Notes: generated by a model from the sequence alone, not told the origin. 64,000 nucleotides of DNA from CAG-390 sp045543615 (GCA_045543615.1 JAZPXL010000060.1:1-64000), one strand, 5' to 3'. Positions 12,001 to 20,893 are shown, counted from the first letter of the stretch. A program made the numbers and translations.

Positions 12001-14337
12001 TCAATAATTGCCGTAAAGCTCAAGCTCCGAGATGTAGAAAACATTTGATGACGCCGAGGTTATTCCAATCTGGACACAATCGACCTCCGTAGTGTCAAAG
12101 TCGGCACTCCACATAAGCGTACCATTTTCGTTATATCTCAATGCCTCTTTTGAGAGGTCCTCGCAGCTTGCAAGCACGCTCCACACAATTGTGCCGTCCT
12201 GCTGTGTTTTTCCACCCAAAATATCGAAGCCACCCACAGCGTTGTTATCATAAATAAAGATGCTGACGCCGTTTACGTTTGCTCCCGTCTTCATATCGTA
12301 TCCGACAAGGCAGACGTATTTGCCACCACTGTTTCCGTTTGCATCGTATCTGTTTGAAAGATTGCTCATCTTCCAATAGAGCTGGTCACCGCCCTGGCTT
12401 GTGGTGGCTATGCGATTTCCATCGCAAACAGCAGCCATACCGTTTATTGCGGTGTAGTTTATTCTGCCCCAACCCTTTTCGGATTTGTAGAAGACATTAC
12501 CAAGACCTGCATTCATATAATCCTTGACCTTGCTGTAACCTGCATCGGCAAGCGTCTTTTTTGAAACCAGCAGAACATTCTCTCGGCCCTGGTCCGTTGC
12601 AGTACCCTCGCCCAGTATGACCTCGCCACAATAGCTGCATTTTTGAGTTGCAACAACAGCAGGAGTATTGAGCGAGCCTTGGTGTATTACCTCGTTTGAT
12701 GGCTCAAAGCTATGTACAGTTTCGTACAGCTTTGAGACATATCCGTTGTATCTCTCAAGATAGCTGTCCATAAGTCTCTGGAATCCCAGCATATCTGCGT
12801 TTGAGGCGAAGATCTTTGAAAGATTGGTTGTGCCTGTGTTATAATAATCTGAGATATACTTATCAACATCAAACAGGGAGTTTATGGATTTGTCTGTGCA
12901 GAATGCGTAGCTCTGCCCTACTGCGCTCTTGCCCGTTACTGCGCAGTACGCCATCTGAGCCGTCAGGTAGCCTGAGAGCATATTTTGGTGGTGGCTGTCA
13001 AGCTTATTTACAATAAACGAGGTCTTTGCGTAGTCAAGCGTGCCACCCGGTACGGATGTTTTACCCGTCCAAACATCGTATGCAAGTCCTCCCCAGTTAA
13101 CAACTGCAATTCCCATATCATTCAGCGAATTAAAATTGCCAAGAATATTTGTTGCATTAGTCGAGCAGGCATAGGCGTGATTTAAGTAACAGATGCGTGT
13201 GCTTTCGGGGAAAAGATCTACAATGTTTTTAATGCTTGTCATAAAGCTTGAGCTGTTCTGACCCGCCTCAGAGATGAAAACATAGTCATATTTTTTAAAG
13301 TGATCACGACCGAGAGGAAGCAGATAATTATTGTATATATATTTAAGATCCTTGCCACCGTAAACCTGGTCATAAACCGTGACATCCTCGCCATTTGCCT
13401 TACATACCTGGTAAAAATATCCGTAGTCGGGATTGCCTTGGTCACCATTTATAACGCAGAAGCCGTAATAAATAAACGAATTTCCTATAAAAAGGACGTT
13501 TTTGCCGTCAAAGTTCATATTAGTCTGTCCATCGTTTGTACCCATATCCATAACCTCCTCAACAGTTTTGTCACAGCTGTTACATTTTGAAACAAACACA
13601 GCTTTACCTGTGCAGGTGTATTTGCCTGCAAACTCAGGTGTTCCGTACGAATGACCCACTTGTGCGATAACACTCGGCTCCACTAATACTACTGAGCATC
13701 GAGAACATTTCTTGCCCTCGCTAAATCCTGTGGATGTGCAAGTCGGAGCAACGCCGGGTATAGTCACTGCAACGTGTCCCTTTGGCGTGATAATCGCAGT
13801 TTCCTTATACCCACAAGCGCAGCTGCGCATTTTCTCGCCGGTTGTGGTGCATCCCGCATCCTTTGTTATTACCCAATCCCAAAAGCTATGTATATGTGGT
13901 GGCTCTGTCTCGGGGGCCGTTGTTTCAGGTGCAACCGTAGTTTCGGGCGAAACCGTTGTTTCGGGTGCAACCGTAGTTTCGGGCGCAACCGTTGTTTCGG
14001 GCGAAACCGTAGTTTCGGGGGCAAGCGTTGTTTCGGGGGCAGGAGCAGTTGTTTGCTCCTCGTCGGTTGCCTCGTCGGTTGTCACTTCTTCTGTTGTAAT
14101 TTCTTCTGTTGTCACTTCGTCGATCGTGACATCGGCAGATGTGCTTTCTTCACTTGTACTATCACCCTGTGTGCTGTCAGGAGTGGGAGCCATAGTTGTT
14201 ATGTCCTCACTTGTAAGCGTGGGGTCTTGTGTATTGTCCCTGCATCCCGAAAACAAAGCGCAACACGCAAGCACAACTGCAAGCAACAGGCACATCAGGT
14301 GTGCGCTCCATCCAATTCTGCCTCTATTATTATTCAT
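12001..14337 (-). CDS. Large lipoprotein with SGNH-like (DUF4886-type) domain and shared C-terminal domain
   Basis: A 778-residue exported protein. The start at 14337 is set by a GAGGT site and a promoter at 14371-14399; the longer frame to 14421 is rejected. Residues 1-32 hold a lipoprotein signal ending LFSGC. A low-complexity Thr/Glu/Pro linker follows (EEITTEEVTTDE, then APETTVSPETT units). Next are Cys-rich segments of the kind GCTTTGEKMRSCACGYKE. An SGNH-like domain follows, with VLFIGNSF as block I and DSHHQNMLSGYLTA as the Asp/His block, as in DUF4886 proteins. The last ~190 residues match the domain of the secreted protein at 8569. It probably acts on cell-surface or dietary polysaccharide esters, by inference. 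Confidence 0.85.
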   Translation of the reverse strand: MNNNRGRIGWSAHLMCLLLAVVLACCALFSGCRDNTQDPTLTSEDITTMAPTPDSTQGDSTSEESTSADVTIDEVTTEEITTEEVTTDEATDEEQTTAPAPETTLAPETTVSPETTVAPETTVAPETTVSPETTVAPETTAPETEPPHIHSFWDWVITKDAGCTTTGEKMRSCACGYKETAIITPKGHVAVTIPGVAPTCTSTGFSEGKKCSRCSVVLVEPSVIAQVGHSYGTPEFAGKYTCTGKAVFVSKCNSCDKTVEEVMDMGTNDGQTNMNFDGKNVLFIGNSFIYYGFCVINGDQGNPDYGYFYQVCKANGEDVTVYDQVYGGKDLKYIYNNYLLPLGRDHFKKYDYVFISEAGQNSSSFMTSIKNIVDLFPESTRICYLNHAYACSTNATNILGNFNSLNDMGIAVVNWGGLAYDVWTGKTSVPGGTLDYAKTSFIVNKLDSHHQNMLSGYLTAQMAYCAVTGKSAVGQSYAFCTDKSINSLFDVDKYISDYYNTGTTNLSKIFASNADMLGFQRLMDSYLERYNGYVSKLYETVHSFEPSNEVIHQGSLNTPAVVATQKCSYCGEVILGEGTATDQGRENVLLVSKKTLADAGYSKVKDYMNAGLGNVFYKSEKGWGRINYTAINGMAAVCDGNRIATTSQGGDQLYWKMSNLSNRYDANGNSGGKYVCLVGYDMKTGANVNGVSIFIYDNNAVGGFDILGGKTQQDGTIVWSVLASCEDLSKEALRYNENGTLMWSADFDTTEVDCVQIGITSASSNVFYISELELYGNY

Positions 14338-14370
14338 TTTATACCTCACAGAGCTTGTATTTATGATTTG

Positions 14371-14399
14371 ATTATAGCACACACGGGAAATATAGTCAA
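14371..14399 (-). promoter_or_regulatory. Promoter of the lipoprotein gene
   Basis: TTGACT (14394-14399), 17 bp spacer, TATAAT (14371-14376). Confidence 0.85.
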
Positions 14400-14409
14400 G
14401 TAAAAAACC

Positions 14410-14443
14410 AAAACTGCCCAAACAAATGTGTTTGGGCAGTTTT
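14410..14443 (-). terminator. Terminator of the DUF2975-HTH-DUF4153 operon
   Basis: A 15 bp stem (14410-14424 with 14429-14443) with loop AATG, followed on the minus strand by a T run. It lies 7 bp past the stop of the membrane protein. Confidence 0.9.
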
Positions 14444-14450
14444 CTTGGGC

Positions 14451-16184
14451 TTATTTATATTGATTTACGAGAGCTTGCGCTCTGAGCGTTGGAAGCGTCA
14501 GGGATGCCGGGGTCATCTCACGCTTTGAAAACTGCGAATACCACGTATCAAGCTCGCCTATAATCTCTGCGTACAGGGTATACGCATCAATATCGACACC
14601 GGGGTTATTTTTTTCAACAATTGCGGCAAATTCATATATCATAGTCTTATTCTCATCAAATGCGTCGCTTATGTCGCAACCTTCAACGTTTAAGTTTTCC
14701 TTCTCTGCTATATATTCAGCTACACGGATAAGCTCGGGGACGGCGTCGTCACCAAGAGTCCGTCTCATACTGCTTGCATCGAAAGTGACAAGCTCGCCTG
14801 AAATATAACGATCTGCATTGTTCTTTACGATGAACGAATCAACATTTACAAGTGCAAGTGCGCTATACAGTAGAATAAACGCCGCAAGGAAGAAGACAAC
14901 AAAGTTAAAGCGTGGAGCAATCTGCTTTACTATTGCAAATATAAATCCAATGGCAAGAACAATCATAAACCAGGTGGTGTAAACTCTCTGTTGTGTCAGT
15001 CCGTATTCATTTATATAAAGCATCATTTTGGAGATGGCGGTTGCGATCAGCACGAGAGTTGACAGCGACAAAAACAGGCTCGCAACTCTCTGCGAGATGC
15101 TCGTTTTGCCGTTTTTTCCAAGCTTTGTAAACATTGAGACGAGAAGCATAACAAATGCGTTTATTCCCGAAACTGCGCAAAGCTCAAAGAAGCCGCTTCT
15201 TGCGTACTCAGCAAAGCTTGTGCCCTCAGGGAGAGTTCCGGTAAAGGCAGCAAGATAATATTCACCCTGCGAGATAAAGAAGAGCAAGTAGACTAAAAGC
15301 AGGGGGATAACTGCGAAAAGCACCATAAGAGTTGGGGCAAACTTCATACCGTTTATGAATTTACCACAGCCCTCGGCTGTCATACTATTCTTCATTTTCC
15401 TTGCGTTAAACGATGCAAGCATTGAAAAGCCAAAGATAGCGAGTGGTACTGTGAACATAAGCGAGACGATGTATGAGCCTATGCTTTCAAGTGGAATATT
15501 TGTGATTTTTTCGAGCAGCTCTGAAAATCTGTCATCGTATGAAAGTAGAGCCGTGACCATTATTGTCGGTATAATCGCAATACAAAGTCCGAGAGCAATA
15601 AAGCCTATGCTCTTCCAGATTCGTCCTCTTCTTTTGTTCGCACTCTCGCTCGCAGACGTACCAAACGCCACATCAAAAAATGATGAAAGCGAGGTAAACG
15701 GCATTACGAAAAACGACTTTATAAAGTCAAGTACAAGAATACCATCCTTTGATCCAATCGAATTGCCCGTGGAGAGATAGAGCCAATAGACATAGGCACA
15801 GAGAATCCAGAGGAGCGAGCAGGCGTGTATTACCTCGTTGTCCGTGATAAAAAACGAAAGTGAAAACAGTATGCCTGAAATACCAAACATAAGGGAGAGG
15901 GGCGTTTGCTTTGCCTTGTTTGCTATCAACCATACGGCAGCTGCTATATAAAGGGCAAGGACGAAAAGAAATGTTATAAACGGCTTTTCTGCAACCGGCG
16001 TGCTTCTGCAGAAGAAGAACGCCAGGAGCGCAACTACCCAGGCAAATGCCGTTGCCCATCTCATTTTGTGTGCGGCTTTTTCTGTCTTTGGTTCTGCGGG
16101 TGGTGCTTCGACGATTTCGGGTACTCCACCGTTTTCGGTCTGCACGATGTTTTCTACATAGTTTTCTGCATTGTTATCCATCAT
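14451..16184 (-). CDS. Polytopic membrane protein of the DUF4153/DUF4173 type
   Basis: A 577-residue protein with roughly eleven to twelve hydrophobic helices between residues 45 and 420 and a soluble acidic C-terminal part. The segment after the last helices (VNVDSFIVKNNADRYISGE) fits the conserved N-D-x-x-I-x-x-x-N pattern of these families. The start overlaps the stop of the XRE regulator by 4 bp (ATGA), so translation is coupled. Proteins of this type recur beside a small HTH regulator and a DUF2975 protein in Clostridia; their function is not known. A role in signalling or envelope stress is only a guess. Confidence 0.8.
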   Translation of the reverse strand: MMDNNAENYVENIVQTENGGVPEIVEAPPAEPKTEKAAHKMRWATAFAWVVALLAFFFCRSTPVAEKPFITFLFVLALYIAAAVWLIANKAKQTPLSLMFGISGILFSLSFFITDNEVIHACSLLWILCAYVYWLYLSTGNSIGSKDGILVLDFIKSFFVMPFTSLSSFFDVAFGTSASESANKRRGRIWKSIGFIALGLCIAIIPTIMVTALLSYDDRFSELLEKITNIPLESIGSYIVSLMFTVPLAIFGFSMLASFNARKMKNSMTAEGCGKFINGMKFAPTLMVLFAVIPLLLVYLLFFISQGEYYLAAFTGTLPEGTSFAEYARSGFFELCAVSGINAFVMLLVSMFTKLGKNGKTSISQRVASLFLSLSTLVLIATAISKMMLYINEYGLTQQRVYTTWFMIVLAIGFIFAIVKQIAPRFNFVVFFLAAFILLYSALALVNVDSFIVKNNADRYISGELVTFDASSMRRTLGDDAVPELIRVAEYIAEKENLNVEGCDISDAFDENKTMIYEFAAIVEKNNPGVDIDAYTLYAEIIGELDTWYSQFSKREMTPASLTLPTLRAQALVNQYK

Positions 16185-16390
16185 TCTTCTCCTTCTGTAA
16201 ATTCAAGTATATCGGAAACTTCACAATCAAGCACCCTGCAAATTGAGTCGAGTGTCGAAAATCGAATTGCTTTGGCTTTGTTGTTTTTTAGAATTGAAAG
16301 ATTTGCTTGTGTTATTCCGACACGATCTGCAAGCTCGCCAAGCGAGATCTTGCGCTTTGCCATCATAACATCAAGATTAACTATAATCAT
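16181..16390 (-). CDS. Small XRE-family (Cro/cI-like) transcription regulator
   Basis: A 69-residue protein made almost entirely of one helix-turn-helix domain: ISLGELADRVGITQANLSILKNNKAKAIRFSTLDSICRVLDCEVSDIL. It resembles the YozG type, which lacks any ligand domain. It sits between the DUF2975 gene (12 bp upstream) and the DUF4153 gene (4 bp overlap), so it is likely to control this operon. A palindrome at 16935-16953, just upstream of the operon promoter, is a candidate operator. Confidence 0.9.
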   Translation of the reverse strand: MIIVNLDVMMAKRKISLGELADRVGITQANLSILKNNKAKAIRFSTLDSICRVLDCEVSDILEFTEGEE

Positions 16391-16402
16391 CCCAACACCC
16401 CC

Positions 16403-16858
16403 TCAGACAGTATAATCGTTTTCGTCCTTGATGGCAACAGCCTCTGCAAAGGCGTTTTTGACAACTCTCAGGCAAATGCCAACAAAAAGTGCCACGGCAC
16501 CAACTGCATATGCTACTCTGAAATACAGACCAAGCGCAACAAACGGAAGAGTGGCAAACATTACAGTCCAGGAAATGAGTCGTAGGGTACGTACGTTCCG
16601 GTCGACGAAAACCTCACCTTTTTTGATATTCAAAAGAAGCTTTATTAGCAGTATGTCTACCACAGCAGCCACTATAAGAACAACGTATCCATTTACAAGC
16701 GAATACCAGAAGTTAAAGCCAACAAAGCTTGTTTTAAGACGAAGAAATATTTTAGTCAGCTCCGGCAAAAACACGGCGCACACCACAAGTGCAACCATAA
16801 ATACTATCGCACACACAAGCGACAATGTTGTTGATCTTTTTCTGCTTTGCTCAAACAT
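16403..16858 (-). CDS. DUF2975 membrane protein
   Basis: A 151-residue protein with four hydrophobic segments near residues 12-35, 50-75, 95-115 and 118-135. The loop GEVFVDRNVRTLRLISW between the second and third is the DUF2975 signature. The start at 16858 follows GGAGG by 6 bases; the longer frame to 16909 would begin inside the promoter region. First gene of a three-gene operon with an XRE regulator and a DUF4153-type protein. Function unknown. Confidence 0.85.
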   Translation of the reverse strand: MFEQSRKRSTTLSLVCAIVFMVALVVCAVFLPELTKIFLRLKTSFVGFNFWYSLVNGYVVLIVAAVVDILLIKLLLNIKKGEVFVDRNVRTLRLISWTVMFATLPFVALGLYFRVAYAVGAVALFVGICLRVVKNAFAEAVAIKDENDYTV

Positions 16859-16899
16859 ATTGTCCTCCAAATGTTTTTCCAAATTATTCTTGTGAATAC

Positions 16900-16928
16900 A
16901 GTATAGCATACATATTGTTGTTTGTCAA
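16900..16928 (-). promoter_or_regulatory. Promoter of the DUF2975 operon
   Basis: TTGACA (16923-16928), 17 bp spacer, TATACT (16900-16905) on the minus strand. Confidence 0.9.
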
Positions 16929-16934
16929 TAGGTT

Positions 16935-16953
16935 TTTATCGAATTACGATAAA
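16935..16953. promoter_or_regulatory. Candidate operator palindrome
   Basis: tttatcg (16935-16941) and cgataaa (16947-16953) form a perfect 7+7 inverted repeat with a 5-base centre. It starts 6 bp upstream of the -35 of the DUF2975 operon, a position suited to autoregulation by the XRE protein; this is inference. Confidence 0.4.
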
Positions 16954-16964
16954 TTTTTATCAAA

Positions 16965-16993
16965 AAACAACAGTTGCAAACCAACTGTTGTTT
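16965..16993 (-). terminator. Terminator of the plsY / FolC-like operon
   Basis: A 12 bp stem (16965-16976 with 16982-16993), loop CAAAC, followed on the minus strand by a T run; 9 bp past the stop at 17003. Confidence 0.9.
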
Positions 16994-17002
16994 ATTGTTC
17001 AA

Positions 17003-18304
17003 TTAATATACAAAATCGTCACGCACAGCATCTTCAAGAGCCATAGTTGCGCTCTCGATAAACTCCTCAAGTCCGAGAACAACAAGCAGGCTGTCGCTCT
17101 TTGATGTACGATCGACAAGGTAATCAAACTGTGCGATAGCTTTGTCAAACGAGCTTGTAGTTATGCATTCCACGTCATTCGCCTCAAACCCACTCTCACC
17201 CTCGGGCGCAACGGTGACGACCTTATTAAATACAAGTCCACTATCCGTATCCTCGTGAAGTGATGAGAGCAACACCTCGTCAGCTCCAACGCTACCCTGA
17301 ACGATTACGTCAAGGCGTCTGTTCTTGTCAACCACAAGGCAGGCAAGGTCATTTGCAATATATCCCGCAAAGCGAGAATCGGACGGATCGCAAATGCAAC
17401 ACATAACAAGTGGCCTTACGGATATGAGCTGTCCTCTTCCGGGGATCTTTCTGTGATTGATTGCGGCAAACGCATCCTCGTCGCTAAGCTTAAGTCTTAC
17501 CTTTGTCAGCTCTCTTATTGTGACGAGTGCGGTTACGGGTGTAACGAGCATCGACTTCATATGAGTTCCTGCCATAGCACTGAAATTGCGATATGTAAAC
17601 GGAATCCCTCTGTATGTCGGTGCGCCAACCTCAATTTCTCCTCTTGCCACAACTGTGTGGTTGCAGTTGATTTCCGAGCAGAGTGCAGCGAGTGCGAGAC
17701 GGCTATCCTTCTGTTGAGGTGCGCTGATGATCTCCTCGACATTTCGTCTTGCAACTGCTGCAATGCATTCCGTATCCTCGGGATAGATCGCGTTGCAGCA
17801 AATCATCTTAGGCTGTGGAATGAGTGCAGCAACTGCTACGGGTATCTTCATCGAATCGAAGCTGAGTGAAATATTCACGCCGCCCTGTTGTGCGCAAGCG
17901 CAAAGTGCCGCAAGAAGAAACACCTCATAAACTGATGGAGTGGTAAATGTGTCGGGATTTTTGCTTACTAAATTGCGTTCAACATCCCTAATAACCGTGA
18001 TAATGCGTGACGCTACATCTGCGCCAATCTTCTGTCCGTTAACTGTAACGGCCTCGTCGGGTGAACGGTCAATGTCAAAATCGATTGTTGCGCTGTTAAT
18101 GCCTGCGTGCTTCATAGCTGCACTTACAACATCTGCTGTGTATTTTGCATCGTGCCCCACGACCACCAGCGTGATTGAATTAATGGGCTTGATTTTCAGA
18201 ACTCTGCAGACCTCATCAACTAAGGTCTTATAATGGGTGGATAGATTTCTCTCTGTCCTTTTTGTGAGTTGAGAGAGGTACTTTTTCACTGTATGGATTT
18301 TCAT
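17003..18304 (-). CDS. FolC-like (Mur ligase fold) protein lacking the P-loop
   Basis: A 433-residue protein whose landmarks follow the order of folylpolyglutamate / dihydrofolate synthase. VNGQKI with a following PSVYEVFLLAALCACA matches the ERI-NGK and PT-FE-tA regions. AMAGTHMKSML matches G-HQ-xN. NHRKIPGRGQLISVRPLVMCCICDP matches the GR-E-x-P-x-DGAHN region. The ATP-binding GTNGKGS is replaced by VGHDAKYTA, the EVGLGG acid motif by LSFDSMK, and DGAHN by CICDP. All three catalytic sites are thus lost, so it probably does not make ATP-dependent amide bonds. It might bind folate, peptidoglycan precursor or a partner enzyme. It is the last gene after DUF3006-plsY-methyltransferase. GGAGG lies upstream of the ATG at 18304. 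Confidence 0.65.
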   Translation of the reverse strand: MKIHTVKKYLSQLTKRTERNLSTHYKTLVDEVCRVLKIKPINSITLVVVGHDAKYTADVVSAAMKHAGINSATIDFDIDRSPDEAVTVNGQKIGADVASRIITVIRDVERNLVSKNPDTFTTPSVYEVFLLAALCACAQQGGVNISLSFDSMKIPVAVAALIPQPKMICCNAIYPEDTECIAAVARRNVEEIISAPQQKDSRLALAALCSEINCNHTVVARGEIEVGAPTYRGIPFTYRNFSAMAGTHMKSMLVTPVTALVTIRELTKVRLKLSDEDAFAAINHRKIPGRGQLISVRPLVMCCICDPSDSRFAGYIANDLACLVVDKNRRLDVIVQGSVGADEVLLSSLHEDTDSGLVFNKVVTVAPEGESGFEANDVECITTSSFDKAIAQFDYLVDRTSKSDSLLVVLGLEEFIESATMALEDAVRDDFVY

Positions 18305-18360
18305 TGTCGTGCCTCCATTTTTCCTTTAATTCAATCTCCACGTCGCATTTGGAGAACAAA

Positions 18361-19566
18361 TTACTTTAATATTGTCAATTTCCCGTCTGGCTCTTGCCCG
18401 AGAAGGAAAGCGGCTTGCTTTCTAAATTCTTCTCTTGCTCTCAAAGCGGCGGGCGAGTTTTCGTCATAGTCACGTCTACGCACAGCCCTGAGAAGAATGT
18501 TTTTTGGAGTATCGTCCGGGTCAACAAGCTCACACGCCTCAACATTGTATCCCATTGATGAGAGGTAGGAAAGTCTGAGCGAATCCGTCAGCGCATCGCA
18601 CAGCTTTCGACTGAGTATTGGATAGCGTGTGACGAACTCAAGCTCAGGTGCATCGATCACGCTTGCAAGCTCTCGCTGGCAACAGGGTGTTGACAGTATC
18701 ACCCTCGCTTTATGAGTTGCCGCATATTTGAGCACTATGTCAGTTGCTATATCGCAGGCGTGAAGAGAGACTACAAGATGTGGCTCTGTATCGGGAGCAA
18801 AATTGTTGATATCCCCACACACAAACCTAAGTCCTTCAAAGCCAAGCCTTTTTGATGTAGCGTTACAATACTCAATGACGTCACTCTTGAGGTCAACGCC
18901 CGTCATCTCAACCTCTCGTCCCTTTATTGCTGTGAAATAATGGTAAACTGCGAAGGAGAGATAACTTTTGCCACAACACAGGTCATAAATCAAGAGCTTT
19001 CCTGTCTTTGGCAGATGGCGATAAATATCATCGGTATATTCAAGAAATCTGCAGATTTGTCTGAACTTGTGTTGCTTTTTGTCGTGTATTCTGCCATCCT
19101 TTAAGGATATTCCAAGCTCAAACAAAAACGGTTCTTTTCCTGTAAGCAAATAATTCTTTGTTCTGTTATTGCTCTCAATCTCGTCACTTCGGCTCTCTTC
19201 GCTTGCCAACGCAAGTGCGCTCTTGAGCTTTCCACCACCGATGAGCGTTTCCTTGCCTTGCTTTGAGTGACGGTATTCGGCACTCGCCGTACTGCAAATG
19301 AGATTTATCTGCATATGGGACGCAAATTGTGGGATAAGCGCATCTGCTTCATCAAAGGTGAAATTCTTTTGTATTGCCTTTCCGTCCTTGGTGTATCTCA
19401 CGCTTTTGAGAACAATAGCCTCACCAAGCTTCATAAGAGACAGCTCGGTTTTAGTCTCCAGAGCATCAATTGGCTTTGAGAGAACACATTTTCGCAAATG
19501 CGTTTTTCGTGCCGCCGTCAAAAACAGATCCCAAAGCTCTCTCTGAGTTATAGTCAACTGAGTCAT
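18361..19566 (-). CDS. SAM-dependent methyltransferase, Methyltransf_32 type
   Basis: A 401-residue protein. The N-terminal ~150 residues carry no known motif. The methyltransferase core begins with the SAM loop LIYDLCCGKSYLSFAVYHY, then MTGVDLK with the ribose-binding Asp. VVSLHACDIATDIVL and ILSTPCCQREL follow, the two signatures of the Methyltransf_32 group (METTL25/RRNAD1-like). That group is thought to act on rRNA or ribosomal protein in eukaryotes; the bacterial substrate is unclear. It lies 39 bp after plsY and 56 bp before the FolC-like gene. Confidence 0.8.
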   Translation of the reverse strand: MTQLTITQRELWDLFLTAARKTHLRKCVLSKPIDALETKTELSLMKLGEAIVLKSVRYTKDGKAIQKNFTFDEADALIPQFASHMQINLICSTASAEYRHSKQGKETLIGGGKLKSALALASEESRSDEIESNNRTKNYLLTGKEPFLFELGISLKDGRIHDKKQHKFRQICRFLEYTDDIYRHLPKTGKLLIYDLCCGKSYLSFAVYHYFTAIKGREVEMTGVDLKSDVIEYCNATSKRLGFEGLRFVCGDINNFAPDTEPHLVVSLHACDIATDIVLKYAATHKARVILSTPCCQRELASVIDAPELEFVTRYPILSRKLCDALTDSLRLSYLSSMGYNVEACELVDPDDTPKNILLRAVRRRDYDENSPAALRAREEFRKQAAFLLGQEPDGKLTILK

Positions 19567-19605
19567 TTTTAGCTCTCGTTTCTTCTTTTTGTGTCACTGA
19601 CGCTT

Positions 19606-20322
19606 TTAATCGTCCTTCTTGTCCCAAGGCATCCGGACACGTCGCTCTTCCTTGTTGTGAATTCTCTTGAGGTTTTCTCTATGCATAAACACAATAATCA
19701 CTGCAATAAGGAACGAAATCGGAATTCTGATGCCTGCGATGCTTCCATCGCCACCATTGAAAATTGCATACCAGGAATTAATGAATATCGGGAGCAGGGC
19801 AACCGACATACAGGATGCAAGAGATACCATTCTTGTGCCTACGAGAATTACGCAAAAGACAAGCATCATAATAAGAAATACCGGAGGATCGCACAGAAGC
19901 ATCATAATCACAAGTGAAAGGAAGCCCTTTCCGCCCTTGAACTTATAGTAGATTGGGAAACAATGCCCGATCACAGCAAAAAGTCCTGCGATATATGACC
20001 CATCGTAACCGAGAAAAATGTAACCAAGCAGAACTGCAACTGCAGTTTTGCCAAAATCACCAAGGAAAGTAAGTATGCCACCACTCTTGCCAAAGACTCT
20101 GAACATATTCGTCATTCCGGCGTTTCCACTACCCAGCGTGCGAATATCCTTGCCATATTTTTTAGTTGACACTATCACAGCAGCATTGATGCTTCCGAGA
20201 AAATATCCCGCCGCAATACAAAGCGCAACGAAAAGCAGAAGCAAAAGCCAGAACGCAAGCTCGCCAAACTTAAAATTTTTCTCAAGTATTCCGAAAATAC
20301 CAATCTTAAATAACTCAAGCAT
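19606..20322 (-). CDS. plsY: Acyl-phosphate:glycerol-3-phosphate acyltransferase
   Basis: A 238-residue polytopic enzyme that acylates the sn-1 position of glycerol-3-phosphate from acyl-phosphate, the first step of phospholipid synthesis in this type of bacterium. The three PlsY motifs are present: LGSINAA then GSGNAGMTN, and FKGGKG. About 30 extra residues precede the usual N-terminus and add a hydrophobic region. It is 23 bp after a DUF3006 gene in a four-gene minus-strand run. Confidence 0.95.
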   Translation of the reverse strand: MLELFKIGIFGILEKNFKFGELAFWLLLLLFVALCIAAGYFLGSINAAVIVSTKKYGKDIRTLGSGNAGMTNMFRVFGKSGGILTFLGDFGKTAVAVLLGYIFLGYDGSYIAGLFAVIGHCFPIYYKFKGGKGFLSLVIMMLLCDPPVFLIMMLVFCVILVGTRMVSLASCMSVALLPIFINSWYAIFNGGDGSIAGIRIPISFLIAVIIVFMHRENLKRIHNKEERRVRMPWDKKDD

Positions 20323-20345
20323 AATTGTCTCTTTCCATCAAAAAT

Positions 20346-20600
20346 TCAGTTATTTTTCTTTCGTCCGAACAGACGATGCAGCTGTTCTTCTGCACTCTCG
20401 CGGCGTCTTTTTTCCTCGTTTGGAAGATAGCTTACAAACTCATAGCTTTTCCCGTCATCGCTCTCTGCAAGAAAAACTCTGCCGTCTGCGGCAGACGGAA
20501 TTGTGGATTTTTTAAACAAGTATTCTTTTCCATCTCCGTCAAAGCAAACCACCGTTTCGCCTTCGATTCGGTCTATTGACATAATAACAGTTGTTTTCAT
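20346..20600 (-). CDS. Small DUF3006-like protein
   Basis: An 84-residue protein with the DUF3006 pattern: IDRIEGETVVCFDGDGKEYLFKKSTIPSAADGRVF, i.e. an alternating beta strand, an acidic turn and a final 'G-D-V' like strand. The last 30 residues are charged (EEKRRRESAEEQLHRLFGRKK). Function is unknown; such proteins often lie beside metallo-hydrolase or lipid genes. It heads the plsY run. A TATAAT lies upstream at about 20649-20654, but without a good -35. Confidence 0.7.
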   Translation of the reverse strand: MKTTVIMSIDRIEGETVVCFDGDGKEYLFKKSTIPSAADGRVFLAESDDGKSYEFVSYLPNEEKRRRESAEEQLHRLFGRKKNN

Positions 20601-20833
20601 TTTTTAAACCAAATTTTCACTATTTTTTAGTAATATGTTAACTTTATTATATCAAATCAGAATACCAAATTTGTGTTTAATTTGTAACTTATTTGTAATC
20701 TTGTCATACAATTTAGAAAGTAATTACATTTTTTTATGTTTTTTAACTAAAAATTATGATAATATTGAGAATTTTGTATAATAATACTATTTATTTTGAT
20801 TTTGACTCATTCGTATTTTTTTGTATATATATG

Positions 20834-20862
20834 TTGAATTTTTGTACGTATTGTGTTATAAT
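20834..20862 (+). promoter_or_regulatory. Promoter of iorAB
   Basis: TTGAAT (20834-20839), 17 bp spacer, TATAAT (20857-20862), about 25 bp before the start. Confidence 0.75.
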
Positions 20863-20893
20863 GGTTCTATAATTTTTGAAAGGTTGATTTACT

